Origin: Acrocarpospora catenulata | GTDB taxonomy: Bacteria; Actinomycetota; Actinomycetes; Streptosporangiales; Streptosporangiaceae | Assembly: GCF_018476525.1 (NCBI RefSeq) | Contig: NZ_JAHCST010000002.1 | Span: 1 to 64,000, forward strand | DNA: 64,000 bases | Reading direction: 5' to 3' | In this document: positions 31,019 to 38,818 of the stretch, in pieces | Layout of the letters: each line of letters begins with the position of its first letter | Numbering within the stretch: position 1 is the first letter of the stretch | The notes under the pieces: generated by a model | Told to the model about the DNA's origin: nothing | Databases searched by the model: none | Seen by the model: the letters and a program-made list of their open reading frames with translations, nothing else | Made by a program: the position numbers and the translations under genes

Positions 31019-32508
31019 GCCGCCCCCAGCCCGGTCACGCTCGCCCCCAGCACCTCGGTGACCTCCCCGTCCGGCCAGCGCAGCCGTACGCCGCGGGAGG
31101 CGGTCAGTTCCCCGCACCCGGCGCTCACGGCGGGCCCGGCCTCCAGCGGATCCGTGGTGAGCATGGCGTACCCGGGGAAACAGGTCAGCCAGTCCCCCAT
31201 GGTGGCCCCGGACGGCCGGGGCACCCGGGCGACGTCCAGGGTGGCGCCGCAGCCGGAGGCCTCGGCGAGCATGCCGAGGGTGCCGGTGATCCCCGCCATG
31301 GACACGTCCTTGGCGGCGTCCGGCCGGGCCCGGGCCACGGCGCTGACCATGGCGTGGAGTTCGGCGGGCGTGCGGGTGGAGGTGGAGTCCCATTGCCGCC
31401 CGGTGTATCCGGGCCGCCAGCGTCCGCCGAGGTCGGCGGTGAGGTGCACCCGGTGGCCTGGACGGCCGCCCCCGCCCGGCACCGGCCGCGGGGCCCGTCC
31501 GAGCGCGGTCACCGAGAGCGCCGCGGGAACCCCCAGCTGGGTGTGCCCGCCGAGGATCGGCACCTCGTACGCGTCGGCGGCCCGGCGCAGCCCGGCCATC
31601 ACCCGGGCGGCGAAGGAGGCGTCCCTGGCGCCGAGCGCGTCCAGCAGCCCGACCGGTACGGCCCCCATCGCGGCCAGGTCGTTGACGTTGACCAGCACCG
31701 AGCACCACCCGGCCCAGTCGGGGTCGCGCTCCACCATGGAGGGCAGGATCGCGTCGCAGGCGGCCACCAGCTCGCTGTCCGGCACGGGCGCGCCGTCGTC
31801 GCCGACGAAGCCGCGCCCGCCGACGGCCATCCCGCGCAGCAGCGGCCCGAGCGAGGCCTTCCCGGCGGCGGTGGCGGCGATGCGCCCGATCGGCCAGCGC
31901 ATCAGCACATGCGGCACCCCGGCGATCCGGCTGGGCCGGACCGGGTGCCAGCCCAGCCGGACGAACAGTGACTCGTGCCGGGCCTGCACGTCGGCCTCGA
32001 ACCGGATGACCCCGGCGTCCTCCGCGTACGCGCAGGCGGCCCGGACCAGCGCGGGACCCACCCCGGGCGCGCCCCGCTGCCCGGGGGCGACCACCAGCCG
32101 CCCGCCCCGCCACCAGCCGATGTCGGGCCCGTCGTCGGCGGGGCCCAGCCGTACCCCGCCGATCACCGTGCCCGCGGGGTCCCTGGCCACCAGGATGACG
32201 GTGCGCGGGTCGTCGTCCCGGAAGTCCAGGTCGGTGTCGGGGAAGAGCCCCTGGTCCTCGACGAAGACCCGGCGGCGGAGCAGGCGGTAGGCGTACACCG
32301 CGCCGCGGTCGGCCGCCCGTCCGATGGTGAACGGGCGGGGCAGCGCCCGGCGGCCGGTGCCGAGCAACGCGGGCACGTCCATCTCGCCGCCGCCCGCCCC
32401 GAAGCCCGCCCCGAAGGCGCCGGGTTCCGTGCCGAGCAGGGCGTCGCAGACGTCCCGCGTGGTGAACCGGTCCCAGACCAGCTCCCTGACCGAACTCACA
32501 TTCCTCAC
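31015..32508 (-). CDS. GNAT acetyltransferase / AIR synthase-related fusion (MSMEG_0567-type)
   Basis: 497 aa in two halves. Residues about 50-205 are an N-acetyltransferase of the MSMEG_0567 type (YRLLRRRVFVEDQGLF, GGVRLGPAD, LVVAPGQRGAPGVGPALV, LFVRLGWHPV). Residues about 210-497 resemble the AIR synthase/PurM-like ATP-binding family (SVLVNVNDLAAMGA, GGHTQLGVP, KDVSMAGITGTLGML), as in the sll0787 family. Separate genes in cyanobacterial clusters are fused here, as in mycobacteria. The role in nitrile or cyanide use is not established. GTG at 32508 is used; a GTG 9 bp downstream is an alternative. 31 bp after the radical SAM gene. Confidence 0.85.
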   Translation of the reverse strand: MRNVSSVRELVWDRFTTRDVCDALLGTEPGAFGAGFGAGGGEMDVPALLGTGRRALPRPFTIGRAADRGAVYAYRLLRRRVFVEDQGLFPDTDLDFRDDDPRTVILVARDPAGTVIGGVRLGPADDGPDIGWWRGGRLVVAPGQRGAPGVGPALVRAACAYAEDAGVIRFEADVQARHESLFVRLGWHPVRPSRIAGVPHVLMRWPIGRIAATAAGKASLGPLLRGMAVGGRGFVGDDGAPVPDSELVAACDAILPSMVERDPDWAGWCSVLVNVNDLAAMGAVPVGLLDALGARDASFAARVMAGLRRAADAYEVPILGGHTQLGVPAALSVTALGRAPRPVPGGGGRPGHRVHLTADLGGRWRPGYTGRQWDSTSTRTPAELHAMVSAVARARPDAAKDVSMAGITGTLGMLAEASGCGATLDVARVPRPSGATMGDWLTCFPGYAMLTTDPLEAGPAVSAGCGELTASRGVRLRWPDGEVTEVLGASVTGLGAA

Positions 32509-32539
32509 CCGAACTCACCTGAGAAGACCACGCCAAACA

Positions 32540-33595
32540 TCACCCGCCCGCCGTGGACAGCGCCCCGCACGCGCCACAGGCCGCGCACCCGGCCCCCTGC
32601 TCGGCCCCGGTCATCCGGGCGGCGCGCAGCAGCGCGGCCACCCGCTCGGTGACCTCCCTGACCAGCTGCTGCGCGGGACCCGGCACCCCGTCCCTGCGGG
32701 CCAGCGTGCCCGCCATCGGCCGGAACGGCACCACGAACGGGTACACGCCCCGGGCGATCAGGCGGGCGGCCCCGGCCACCAGCTCGTCCGAATCCTCGCC
32801 GAGACCGACCAGCAGATAGGTGGACACCCGATTCCACCCGAACACCCGCACCGCCTCGTCCCAGGCGGCCTCGTACGCCGCCAGCGGCACGCTCGCCTTG
32901 CCCGGCATCCACCGCCGCCGGACCGTCTCGTCCAGCGACTCCACGTGGATGCCGATCGCGGTCGCCCCGGCCGCCCGCAGTTCCCCGATCCAGGCCAGGT
33001 CGGCGGGCGGTTCGCACTGCACCTGGATCGGCAGCCCGGGCACCGCCGCGAGCACCGCCCGCACGCTCCGCGCCAGCACCCGGGCCCCCCGATCGGGCCC
33101 GCTGGTGGTGCCGGTGGTCATCACCATCTGCCGGATCCCGTCCAGACGGACGGCGGCCTCGGCCACCTCGGCCAGCTGGGCGGGGGTCTTGGCGGCCACC
33201 GTGGCCCCCGACCGCAGCGACTCCTCGATCACGCAGAACCGGCACCGGTCGGCCTCGCCGTACCGGACGCAGGTCTGCACGACCGTGGTGGCCAGCACGT
33301 CCGAGCCGTGCAGTTTGGCGATCTTCTCGTACGGCACGCCGTCCGCGGTGGCCAGGTCGTAGAAGCGGGGCCGCCGGACCGGCCGCACGGCCAGGCCCAT
33401 GTCGGTGCCGCCCAGGTAGAGGCGGCCGTCCCGCACCACGTACGGACTGTCGGGGTTGAGGGGGATGGCGGCGTTCGCGCCGTCGACCACCAGGTGGCCG
33501 TCGTCGCTGGGCCCCGCTCCCCCCGCCCGGCGCACCGGCGCGTCGAGCCGGACGCCGCGGATGGCGACGTCGACCCGGGTTCCGACGCGGTCCAT
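32540..33595 (-). CDS. Radical SAM protein, MSMEG_0568 family
   Basis: 351-aa radical SAM enzyme related to biotin synthase. The cluster Cys residues lie in TCVRYGEADRCRFCVIEE, spacing C-X8-C-X2-C rather than the canonical C-X3-C-X2-C. Barrel features follow (MVMTTGTTSGPDRG, IQVQCEPPADL, IGIHVESLDE, VSTYLLVGLGED). The C-terminus has a Cys pair group (CAACGAC) that may hold a second metal site. The substrate is unknown; in Nit1C clusters it accompanies the nitrilase and may act on a nitrogen compound before hydrolysis. The ATG at 33595 overlaps the upstream stop (TGATG). Confidence 0.88.
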   Translation of the reverse strand: MDRVGTRVDVAIRGVRLDAPVRRAGGAGPSDDGHLVVDGANAAIPLNPDSPYVVRDGRLYLGGTDMGLAVRPVRRPRFYDLATADGVPYEKIAKLHGSDVLATTVVQTCVRYGEADRCRFCVIEESLRSGATVAAKTPAQLAEVAEAAVRLDGIRQMVMTTGTTSGPDRGARVLARSVRAVLAAVPGLPIQVQCEPPADLAWIGELRAAGATAIGIHVESLDETVRRRWMPGKASVPLAAYEAAWDEAVRVFGWNRVSTYLLVGLGEDSDELVAGAARLIARGVYPFVVPFRPMAGTLARRDGVPGPAQQLVREVTERVAALLRAARMTGAEQGAGCAACGACGALSTAGG

Positions 33596-34107
33596 CAGAA
33601 CATGTAGGTGGAGTTGATGATCGCGCCCTTCCGGGCATAGTGGATCAGCGCGTCCTGCACGTCCAGCGGATGGGTGGGGATGACCCCTTCCATCAGGTCC
33701 TCCTCGCGGGCCCCGTGCAGGGACAGGCCGAACCGGCAGCAGTACACCTTGCCGCCCTCCGCGATGAACGTCTTGAGCGAGTTGTTGATGTTGTGCTCGC
33801 CGGGGAAGGCCGAGTTGCCGGTGGTCGGGAAGCCCCGGGTGGCCAGGCAGTTGAGCGAGCCGGGGCCGTAGAAGTAGATGGCCGACTCGAAGCCCTTCCG
33901 GAGCGCCCGGGTGGCCTGCAGGATGGCGACGAAGCTGACCGAGGACTCGTGCGCGATGCCGTGCACGAGGGTGAAGTAGCACTCGCCGTCCTCGGCCTTG
34001 TAGTCGGGGAAGACCTTGGTGTCGCCGTACAGGCTGGAACCCTCGGGCAGGGACGGGTGCGGGATCTCGGCGAGGCTGGCCTGCTCCAGCTCGGTGAGGT
34101 CGGCCAT
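33595..34107 (-). CDS. MSMEG_0572/sll0783-family nitrogen starvation protein
   Basis: 170-aa soluble protein with no enzymatic motif that I can assign. The pattern SLYGDTKVFPDYKAEDGECY, ESAIYFYGPGSLNCLATRG and VYCCRFGLSLHG matches the conserved MSMEG_0572 family found only in nitrilase clusters of this kind. Conserved Cys residues (CLATRG, CCRFG) suggest metal binding or a DsrE-like fold, but this is inference. ATG preceded by GGAG, 11 bp after the amidohydrolase gene; coupled to the radical SAM gene downstream. Confidence 0.85.
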   Translation of the reverse strand: MADLTELEQASLAEIPHPSLPEGSSLYGDTKVFPDYKAEDGECYFTLVHGIAHESSVSFVAILQATRALRKGFESAIYFYGPGSLNCLATRGFPTTGNSAFPGEHNINNSLKTFIAEGGKVYCCRFGLSLHGAREEDLMEGVIPTHPLDVQDALIHYARKGAIINSTYMF

Positions 34108-34118
34108 GGGGGGTTCTC

Positions 34119-34934
34119 CTATCCGTAGAGCTTCTCGAAGGTGTCGCGGAAGACCAGCCGGGCCAGTTCGCCGTCGCCGACGGCGGCGCGCAGCCGGGCG
34201 TGCTCCCCGGGATGGTCGCCCCAGGGTTCGTCGCTGGCGAACAACAGCCGGTCGTGGCCGAGGCCACGGCGGCCGATCTCCTGGACCAGCCAGCGGGGGG
34301 TGAATCCGATGGCCCAGGAGAGGTCGGTGTAGACGCGTTTGCCCGCGTCGAGCCAGTCGAAGAAGCGGTGGCCGGCCAGCTTGATGTGGCCGCTGGCGCC
34401 GCCGCCGAAGTGCACCAGGTGGATGGCCACGTGGTCCCCGTACCAGTCGACCAGCTGCCCGATCTCGTCGATGTCGCTGGCCGCCCCCGGCGAGGTGTGC
34501 ACGTGCACGACCAGGTCATGTTCCCGGGCCACCGCGAAGATCCGGTCGAGTCCGGTACGGCAGGCGGGGTCGCCGGCCCGCCCGCCCAGCAGGAAGCTCA
34601 GCTTCAGCGCCCGCACCCCCGGCTCCCCGGCCAGGGCGAGCGCGGCCTCGGTGCGCTCGGCGTCCTGCGGCCGCGGCGAGACCCATAACCCGCACCGGAC
34701 GCGGTCGTCCCTGGCGGCGGCCTCCAGGCAGAGCTCGTTGAAGGAGAACGCGACGGCCGGGTCGGGCACCCCGTAGTTGGGGATGACCAGGGCGCGTTCG
34801 GTGCCCTCGGCGTCCAGGTCGGCCAGGAGTTCCGTCACGGTGGCGCGGGCGCCGATGTCGGGATTGACCGGCGGGCCGCCGTAGAAGGGGTAGGCGGGCA
34901 GCACCCCGAGGTGCCGGTGCGCGTCGGCGAGCAT
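34119..34934 (-). CDS. Amidohydrolase-superfamily (TIM-barrel) metal hydrolase
   Basis: 271 aa of the amidohydrolase-2 type: ADAHRHLG (first metal His pair), LKLSF, VVHVHTSPG (metal His), IHLVHFGG, and FASDEPWGDHPGE (metal Asp). Such enzymes cleave C-N or C-C bonds, often decarboxylating aromatic acids. It lies within the nitrilase operon (TGATG overlap with the flavoprotein gene, 11 bp before the MSMEG_0572 gene). I do not recall this family as a core Nit1C member, so it may add a step such as processing of the amide or acid product. Confidence 0.8.
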   Translation of the reverse strand: MLADAHRHLGVLPAYPFYGGPPVNPDIGARATVTELLADLDAEGTERALVIPNYGVPDPAVAFSFNELCLEAAARDDRVRCGLWVSPRPQDAERTEAALALAGEPGVRALKLSFLLGGRAGDPACRTGLDRIFAVAREHDLVVHVHTSPGAASDIDEIGQLVDWYGDHVAIHLVHFGGGASGHIKLAGHRFFDWLDAGKRVYTDLSWAIGFTPRWLVQEIGRRGLGHDRLLFASDEPWGDHPGEHARLRAAVGDGELARLVFRDTFEKLYG

Positions 34935-36202
34935 CACGTCCCCAGCAGTTCGGGATGGACGAAGTACCCCGACCCCGCCCGTACGGGACGGGCGACGGCC
35001 GCGATGTGCCGGGCCAGGTGCTCGGCGTCGGCCCCGACCCCGACGAATCGGCCGGAGCCCCAGGTGTGCTGCCAGGGCAGGCCGAGGAAGTACAGGCCCG
35101 GCCAGCGGGTGACGCCGCGCTCGTGCACGGGGTAGCCGGTGCCGTCGAAGACGGGGATGCGGATCCAGCGGTGGTCGCGCCGGTAGCCGGTGCACCAGAC
35201 GACCGCGGCCAGACGGCCCGCGTCCAGCGACGACTCCCCGTCCGGGGGCTCCCAGACCGGGACGTACCGCTTCTCCACGGGGGCGTCGAGACCCTCGCGG
35301 TCGATGTAGGCGTCGATGGAGTCCTTGACGCTCTCCGCCACCGCGTCGGCGTGGTCGAGGTTGCGGCGCAGGTCCGCGGCGAAGCGCAGGGTGGTCCCGG
35401 TGACGGCGGCGAGCCTGCCGTGCAGGCGCATGCCGTCCCGCGCGAAGGCGCGCAGGTCGATGTCGCGTCCGCCGTCGCGGCCGGTGACGTAGTGGTTGGC
35501 CCTGGCCCGGACCGCGTCGTGGTCGTCGAAGTCGGTGATCGGCCGGTCGTAGTAGCCCATCAGGTCCAGCCAGGCCACCACGTCCCGCCCCCGGTAGCGC
35601 CGCGCCACCCGGGGCGCGCCGCCCACCGCCAGGTGCACCCGCCGGCCCGCCAGGTGCAGGTCCTCGGCGATCTGGCAGCCCGACTGCCCGCTGCCCACCA
35701 CCAGCACCTCTCCAGGCGGCAGCGCGTCCGGATTGCGGTAGTCCATCGCGTGCAGCTGCGGCACCGGGATGCCGCCGGCCAGCCGCGGCACCACCGGCTC
35801 CTGGTACGGCCCGGTTGCCACCACCACCTGGTCGGCGGTAACGGCGCCCCGGTCGGTACGGATCTCGAACCGCTCCCCCGCGGTCAGCCGGAGCGCGGTC
35901 ACCCCTTCCCGGACCGGCGGCCGGAACGAGGCCGCGTACGCCTCCAGGTAGCCGACGATCTCGTCGCGGAGCATGAACCCGTCCTGGTCGTCACCCGGGT
36001 ACGGGAACCCCGGCAGGCGGCACTGCCAGTTGGGGGTGACCAGGCAGAAGGAGTCCCACCTGCGGCTGCGCCAGGCCTCCCCGATCCGGCCACGCTCCAG
36101 CACCACGTGCTCGACCCCGCGCCGGGTCAGGCAGTGGCTCATCGCCAGCCCGGCCTGACCGCCGCCGACGATCACCACCGCGTGGTGGGAGTTCTCTGGC
36201 AC
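34934..36202 (-). CDS. FAD-dependent oxidoreductase, MSMEG_0569 family
   Basis: 422-aa flavoprotein with two Rossmann sites: [17 protein letters not shown] (FAD) near the start and [17 protein letters not shown] (NADPH) near residue 170. It also has [14 protein letters not shown] and [12 protein letters not shown]. The layout is that of flavin monooxygenase / YUCCA-like enzymes. In the Nit1C setting it would oxidise a nitrogen compound such as an amine, oxime or cyanide precursor, using NADPH and O2; this is inferred. GTG at 36202 with GGGGAGG upstream makes it the first gene of the left-reading operon. Confidence 0.88.
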   Translation of the reverse strand: MPENSHHAVVIVGGGQAGLAMSHCLTRRGVEHVVLERGRIGEAWRSRRWDSFCLVTPNWQCRLPGFPYPGDDQDGFMLRDEIVGYLEAYAASFRPPVREGVTALRLTAGERFEIRTDRGAVTADQVVVATGPYQEPVVPRLAGGIPVPQLHAMDYRNPDALPPGEVLVVGSGQSGCQIAEDLHLAGRRVHLAVGGAPRVARRYRGRDVVAWLDLMGYYDRPITDFDDHDAVRARANHYVTGRDGGRDIDLRAFARDGMRLHGRLAAVTGTTLRFAADLRRNLDHADAVAESVKDSIDAYIDREGLDAPVEKRYVPVWEPPDGESSLDAGRLAAVVWCTGYRRDHRWIRIPVFDGTGYPVHERGVTRWPGLYFLGLPWQHTWGSGRFVGVGADAEHLARHIAAVARPVRAGSGYFVHPELLGT

Positions 36203-36308
36203 CGCGCCTCCCCGGGGGAATCGGCCGTGTGCCTAAGAGTTCAGAGCGCTCCTGTGTCCGAACGGTTTCATCCGGAATAAAACGCCGTTGCCGGGGGCCC
36301 GCCTTGTT

Positions 36309-37547
36309 TCAGAAGGATTTGAGAAATTTCCGGGCCCGGCGCTTGGCGCGGTAGCCGTACCGGAGCACCCGGGGCGGGACCTCGATGCGGAGCCGGGCGC
36401 GGCGGCGGGCGGCGGCGTGCTCCCGTCCGTCCAGCAGCGAACGGGCCGGCTCAAGCCGCCCCTCGCGGGCGGCGGCCACCAGCGCGGAGATCCGGACCGC
36501 CCAGTCGCTGGCGGCGGCGTCGTGGAAGTAGTTGGCCTGGCACCACTCCGCCGTCGGGGTGCGGAAGTCGGCCTTGGCCAGGTCGTCCAGGGTGCCCAGG
36601 CAGCCGCTGCCCTCGAAGACCAGGTTGATCATCTCCGCGCTGACCCCGAAGTCGGACAGGATCATCAGCGGCACCCCCTGGGCGATGGCCTCCAGCGCGG
36701 CGGTGGAGCTGACCGTGACGAATCCGGCGGCGTGCGTCAGGTGCTCGTGCATCGGCCCGGCCGCGAAACGCACCGCGTCCGGCCGGACCCGGCCCTCGGC
36801 GGCCATCGTGTTCCACAGGCGCTCGTAGTGGTGCTTCTCGTTGTGGGTCTGCCGCTCGTCGTCGCGGGCCCGCAGCTTGACCACCACGTCCAGGTCGGGC
36901 CGGGCCTCGGCCAGCCTGGCCAGCGCCAGCAGCACGCTCTCCCGGTCCTCCCGCGGTTTCGGCACCTTGGCCTGGGTGGCGAAGATCACCCGATCCCGCG
37001 CCCCGTTCCCCGGCCCGCCCAGGTCCAGGTACGGCAGGCGGGCCAGCGCGATCTGGCCGCCGCCGCCCAGTTCCCGGGCGATCTCCCCGAACTCGCCGAC
37101 CTCCCGCCCGCTGTGCAGCACGAACAGGTCGCATCCGCTGCGGTACAGCCACGCCTTCTCGGTGGCGGGCACCGAGATGCCCGGCAGACCGGTGGCCAGC
37201 ACCGGCCGCGGCCTGAGCCCGGCCAGCACCTCGGCGGCCAGCGCGTCCACCACCGGACCGGTGCAGGACAGCAGCAGCACGTCCGGCCGGAAGCGCTCGG
37301 CGGCCCTGCGCAGCGCCCGCGCGCCGAGCACCGGCACCTCCGTGAACCTGGTCCCGCTCACCGCCGCCGCGATCTGGCCGGCCGAGGGGCTGATCGGCGT
37401 GCGCACCACGGCCAGCTCGGTGGTCCACACCCCCGGCGCCCCGTCCAGCAGGCCGGCCGCCCACTTCAGGTAGGAGTCGGAGTCGGCCACGGCGAGCACG
37501 CGCAGCGGGGCCGGGACCAGCAGGCGGTCCGGGGAGACGCGGGTCAA
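36309..37547 (-). CDS. DUF6716-type putative glycosyltransferase
   Basis: 412 aa. The GT-B-like fold shows VLAVADSDSYLKWAAGLL at the start, VLLLSCTGP, VIFATQAKVPKPR and VTVSSTAALEAIAQGVPLMIL, plus a basic C-terminus (RYGYRAKRRARKFLKSF) suited to membrane association. It resembles the DUF6716 family that accompanies sialic acid-like synthesis genes in actinobacteria. The start is a TTG at 37547 overlapping the stop of the upstream gene (TTGA), so translation is coupled; no ATG is available in this frame at the right place. Probably a wall-glycan transferase. Confidence 0.75.
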   Translation of the reverse strand: MTRVSPDRLLVPAPLRVLAVADSDSYLKWAAGLLDGAPGVWTTELAVVRTPISPSAGQIAAAVSGTRFTEVPVLGARALRRAAERFRPDVLLLSCTGPVVDALAAEVLAGLRPRPVLATGLPGISVPATEKAWLYRSGCDLFVLHSGREVGEFGEIARELGGGGQIALARLPYLDLGGPGNGARDRVIFATQAKVPKPREDRESVLLALARLAEARPDLDVVVKLRARDDERQTHNEKHHYERLWNTMAAEGRVRPDAVRFAAGPMHEHLTHAAGFVTVSSTAALEAIAQGVPLMILSDFGVSAEMINLVFEGSGCLGTLDDLAKADFRTPTAEWCQANYFHDAAASDWAVRISALVAAAREGRLEPARSLLDGREHAAARRRARLRIEVPPRVLRYGYRAKRRARKFLKSF

Positions 37548-38515
37548 GGAGCAACCCTTTCGTGTGCGAAGAGTTGGAGGTGGGAGCGGAGCGAGGGGCC
37601 CGCCGAGGCGGTCCACCAGTCGTCCGGGACCTCGACCGTCTCGACCGAGACGCCCCTGGCCCGGAGCAGGATACGGAGTGAGGTGACCGCCGTCGAGGGC
37701 AGGCTGAGCACCCGCTGGTCGGGGCGGAGCCCGCGCAGGGTCATCTCGGCGGGCACGCCCGACTCGTACACGGTGACCCCGGAGATGCGCCGGACCCGTT
37801 CCAGGTCGCGCGGGTCCTCCCGGCGGTGCGGGTAGTACGCGATGGGCTCCTCGATGCCGGACAGCCACTTCACGTACGCCTCCCGCCGGATGAGCCCGTT
37901 GCGGACCAGGGAGGTGCCGAGCACCACGGTGCGCTCGTCGGGGGGCACGTCGCCGGGCTGGGAGCGGAGCCAGCCGAAGTCGTGCCGGACCAGTTCGGCG
38001 CCCCGGTCCCGCACGGCCTCGGCCAGGTCGTCGGGGACCGGGAGGGCGGTGAAGACGGTGAGCCTGCCGCCGCGCAGCCGGAGCCCGGCGGCGGCGCCCA
38101 GCACCGAGCGGGCGATGCCCGGCTTGGCCCGGGCGCGCAGCAGCGGGCGGCGGGAGACCAGCAGCTCCAGCAGCCGGATGGTGGCCAGGCCGTCGTCGAC
38201 CAGGACCACCTTGCGGGAGGCGGTGGTGAGCAGCCGCATCTGGACCCGGCCGGAGAACGCGTCGCCGACCGCCCAGGTCCGCCCCGGCCGGGGCATCTTG
38301 GCGGACGGCTCGGCCAGTTCCAGCCCCGGGGGCAGGTCGAGCCGGGTCATCTCGGCGCGGGTGAGCCGGAGCGCGGGCAGCCCGGACCGCGGCACGACCC
38401 GGGTGGCCGGGCCGAGCAGGCCGGCGTGCTGTGCCTCGATCACGCACAGCAGCTGCAGCGGGGATTCCACCCACGCGACGGACTGACCGTCTTTACTCTC
38501 CAAGGACCCGTTCAC
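37544..38515 (-). CDS. Sialyltransferase-like (GT52/polysialyltransferase-type) protein
   Basis: 323 aa starting with WVESPLQLLCVIEAQHAG, the opening typical of bacterial sialyltransferase-like and polysialyltransferase families. It continues with KVVLVDDGLATIRLLELL, VLGTSLVRNGLI and YYPHRREDP (a His-Arg motif comparable to the CMP-sugar site). The last part has SLPSTAVTSLRILL, which mirrors the SS/ST signature. Forms a two-gene operon with the DUF6716 gene. Together with the CMP-nonulosonate synthase at 20 kb, the pair could complete a nonulosonate-containing wall polymer. GTG start, weak ribosome site. Confidence 0.7.
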   Translation of the reverse strand: MNGSLESKDGQSVAWVESPLQLLCVIEAQHAGLLGPATRVVPRSGLPALRLTRAEMTRLDLPPGLELAEPSAKMPRPGRTWAVGDAFSGRVQMRLLTTASRKVVLVDDGLATIRLLELLVSRRPLLRARAKPGIARSVLGAAAGLRLRGGRLTVFTALPVPDDLAEAVRDRGAELVRHDFGWLRSQPGDVPPDERTVVLGTSLVRNGLIRREAYVKWLSGIEEPIAYYPHRREDPRDLERVRRISGVTVYESGVPAEMTLRGLRPDQRVLSLPSTAVTSLRILLRARGVSVETVEVPDDWWTASAGPSLRSHLQLFAHERVAP

Positions 38516-38818
38516 GACGGGCTCACGGTAGCCGCCGGATACGACGCGTCAGGGAACAAACGGTGAACAGCCGACCACGGGACGGGGCCCGATCATTCAC
38601 TGAACCTCCATCCGGCGGTGACATACCACAACGAATCCGGACACATCTCACCCCAGGCAAATTCCCTTAAATCCGGACATTTCCGATTTGTGGCCGGGGG
38701 GCCTGCCGGGGCTCACCCGGAGAAAACGACGGTGTCGATTTCACCACGGAATCCATGCGCGCGATAGCCGTGCTTTTCATCACGTTTCCACGGGGCGCGC
38801 GGCGGCAAGGATCTTTCC
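38516..38818. other. 303-bp intergenic region before the sulfatase
   Basis: Divergent spacer between the glycosyltransferase pair and the sulfatase; somewhat lower GC in its second half. I see no repeat or clear operator. AAGGA at about 38812 is the sulfatase ribosome site. Confidence 0.4.

Noticed and set aside
29966-32536. 856-codon frame that would fuse GNAT-AIR and nitrilase
   Set aside because: Its N-terminal part is the wrong frame of the GNAT-AIR gene; the real nitrilase starts at the GTG at 31018.
34119-35195. Longer 358-codon version of the amidohydrolase
   Set aside because: The extra N-terminus is antisense-like Pro/Arg-rich sequence overlapping the flavoprotein gene; the ATG at 34934 overlaps that gene's stop and begins the metal-binding ADAHRH motif.
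36309-38474. 721-codon version of the DUF6716 gene
   Set aside because: The N-terminal half is out-of-frame sequence of the sialyltransferase-like gene; the TTG at 37547, overlapping that gene's stop, gives the expected protein.
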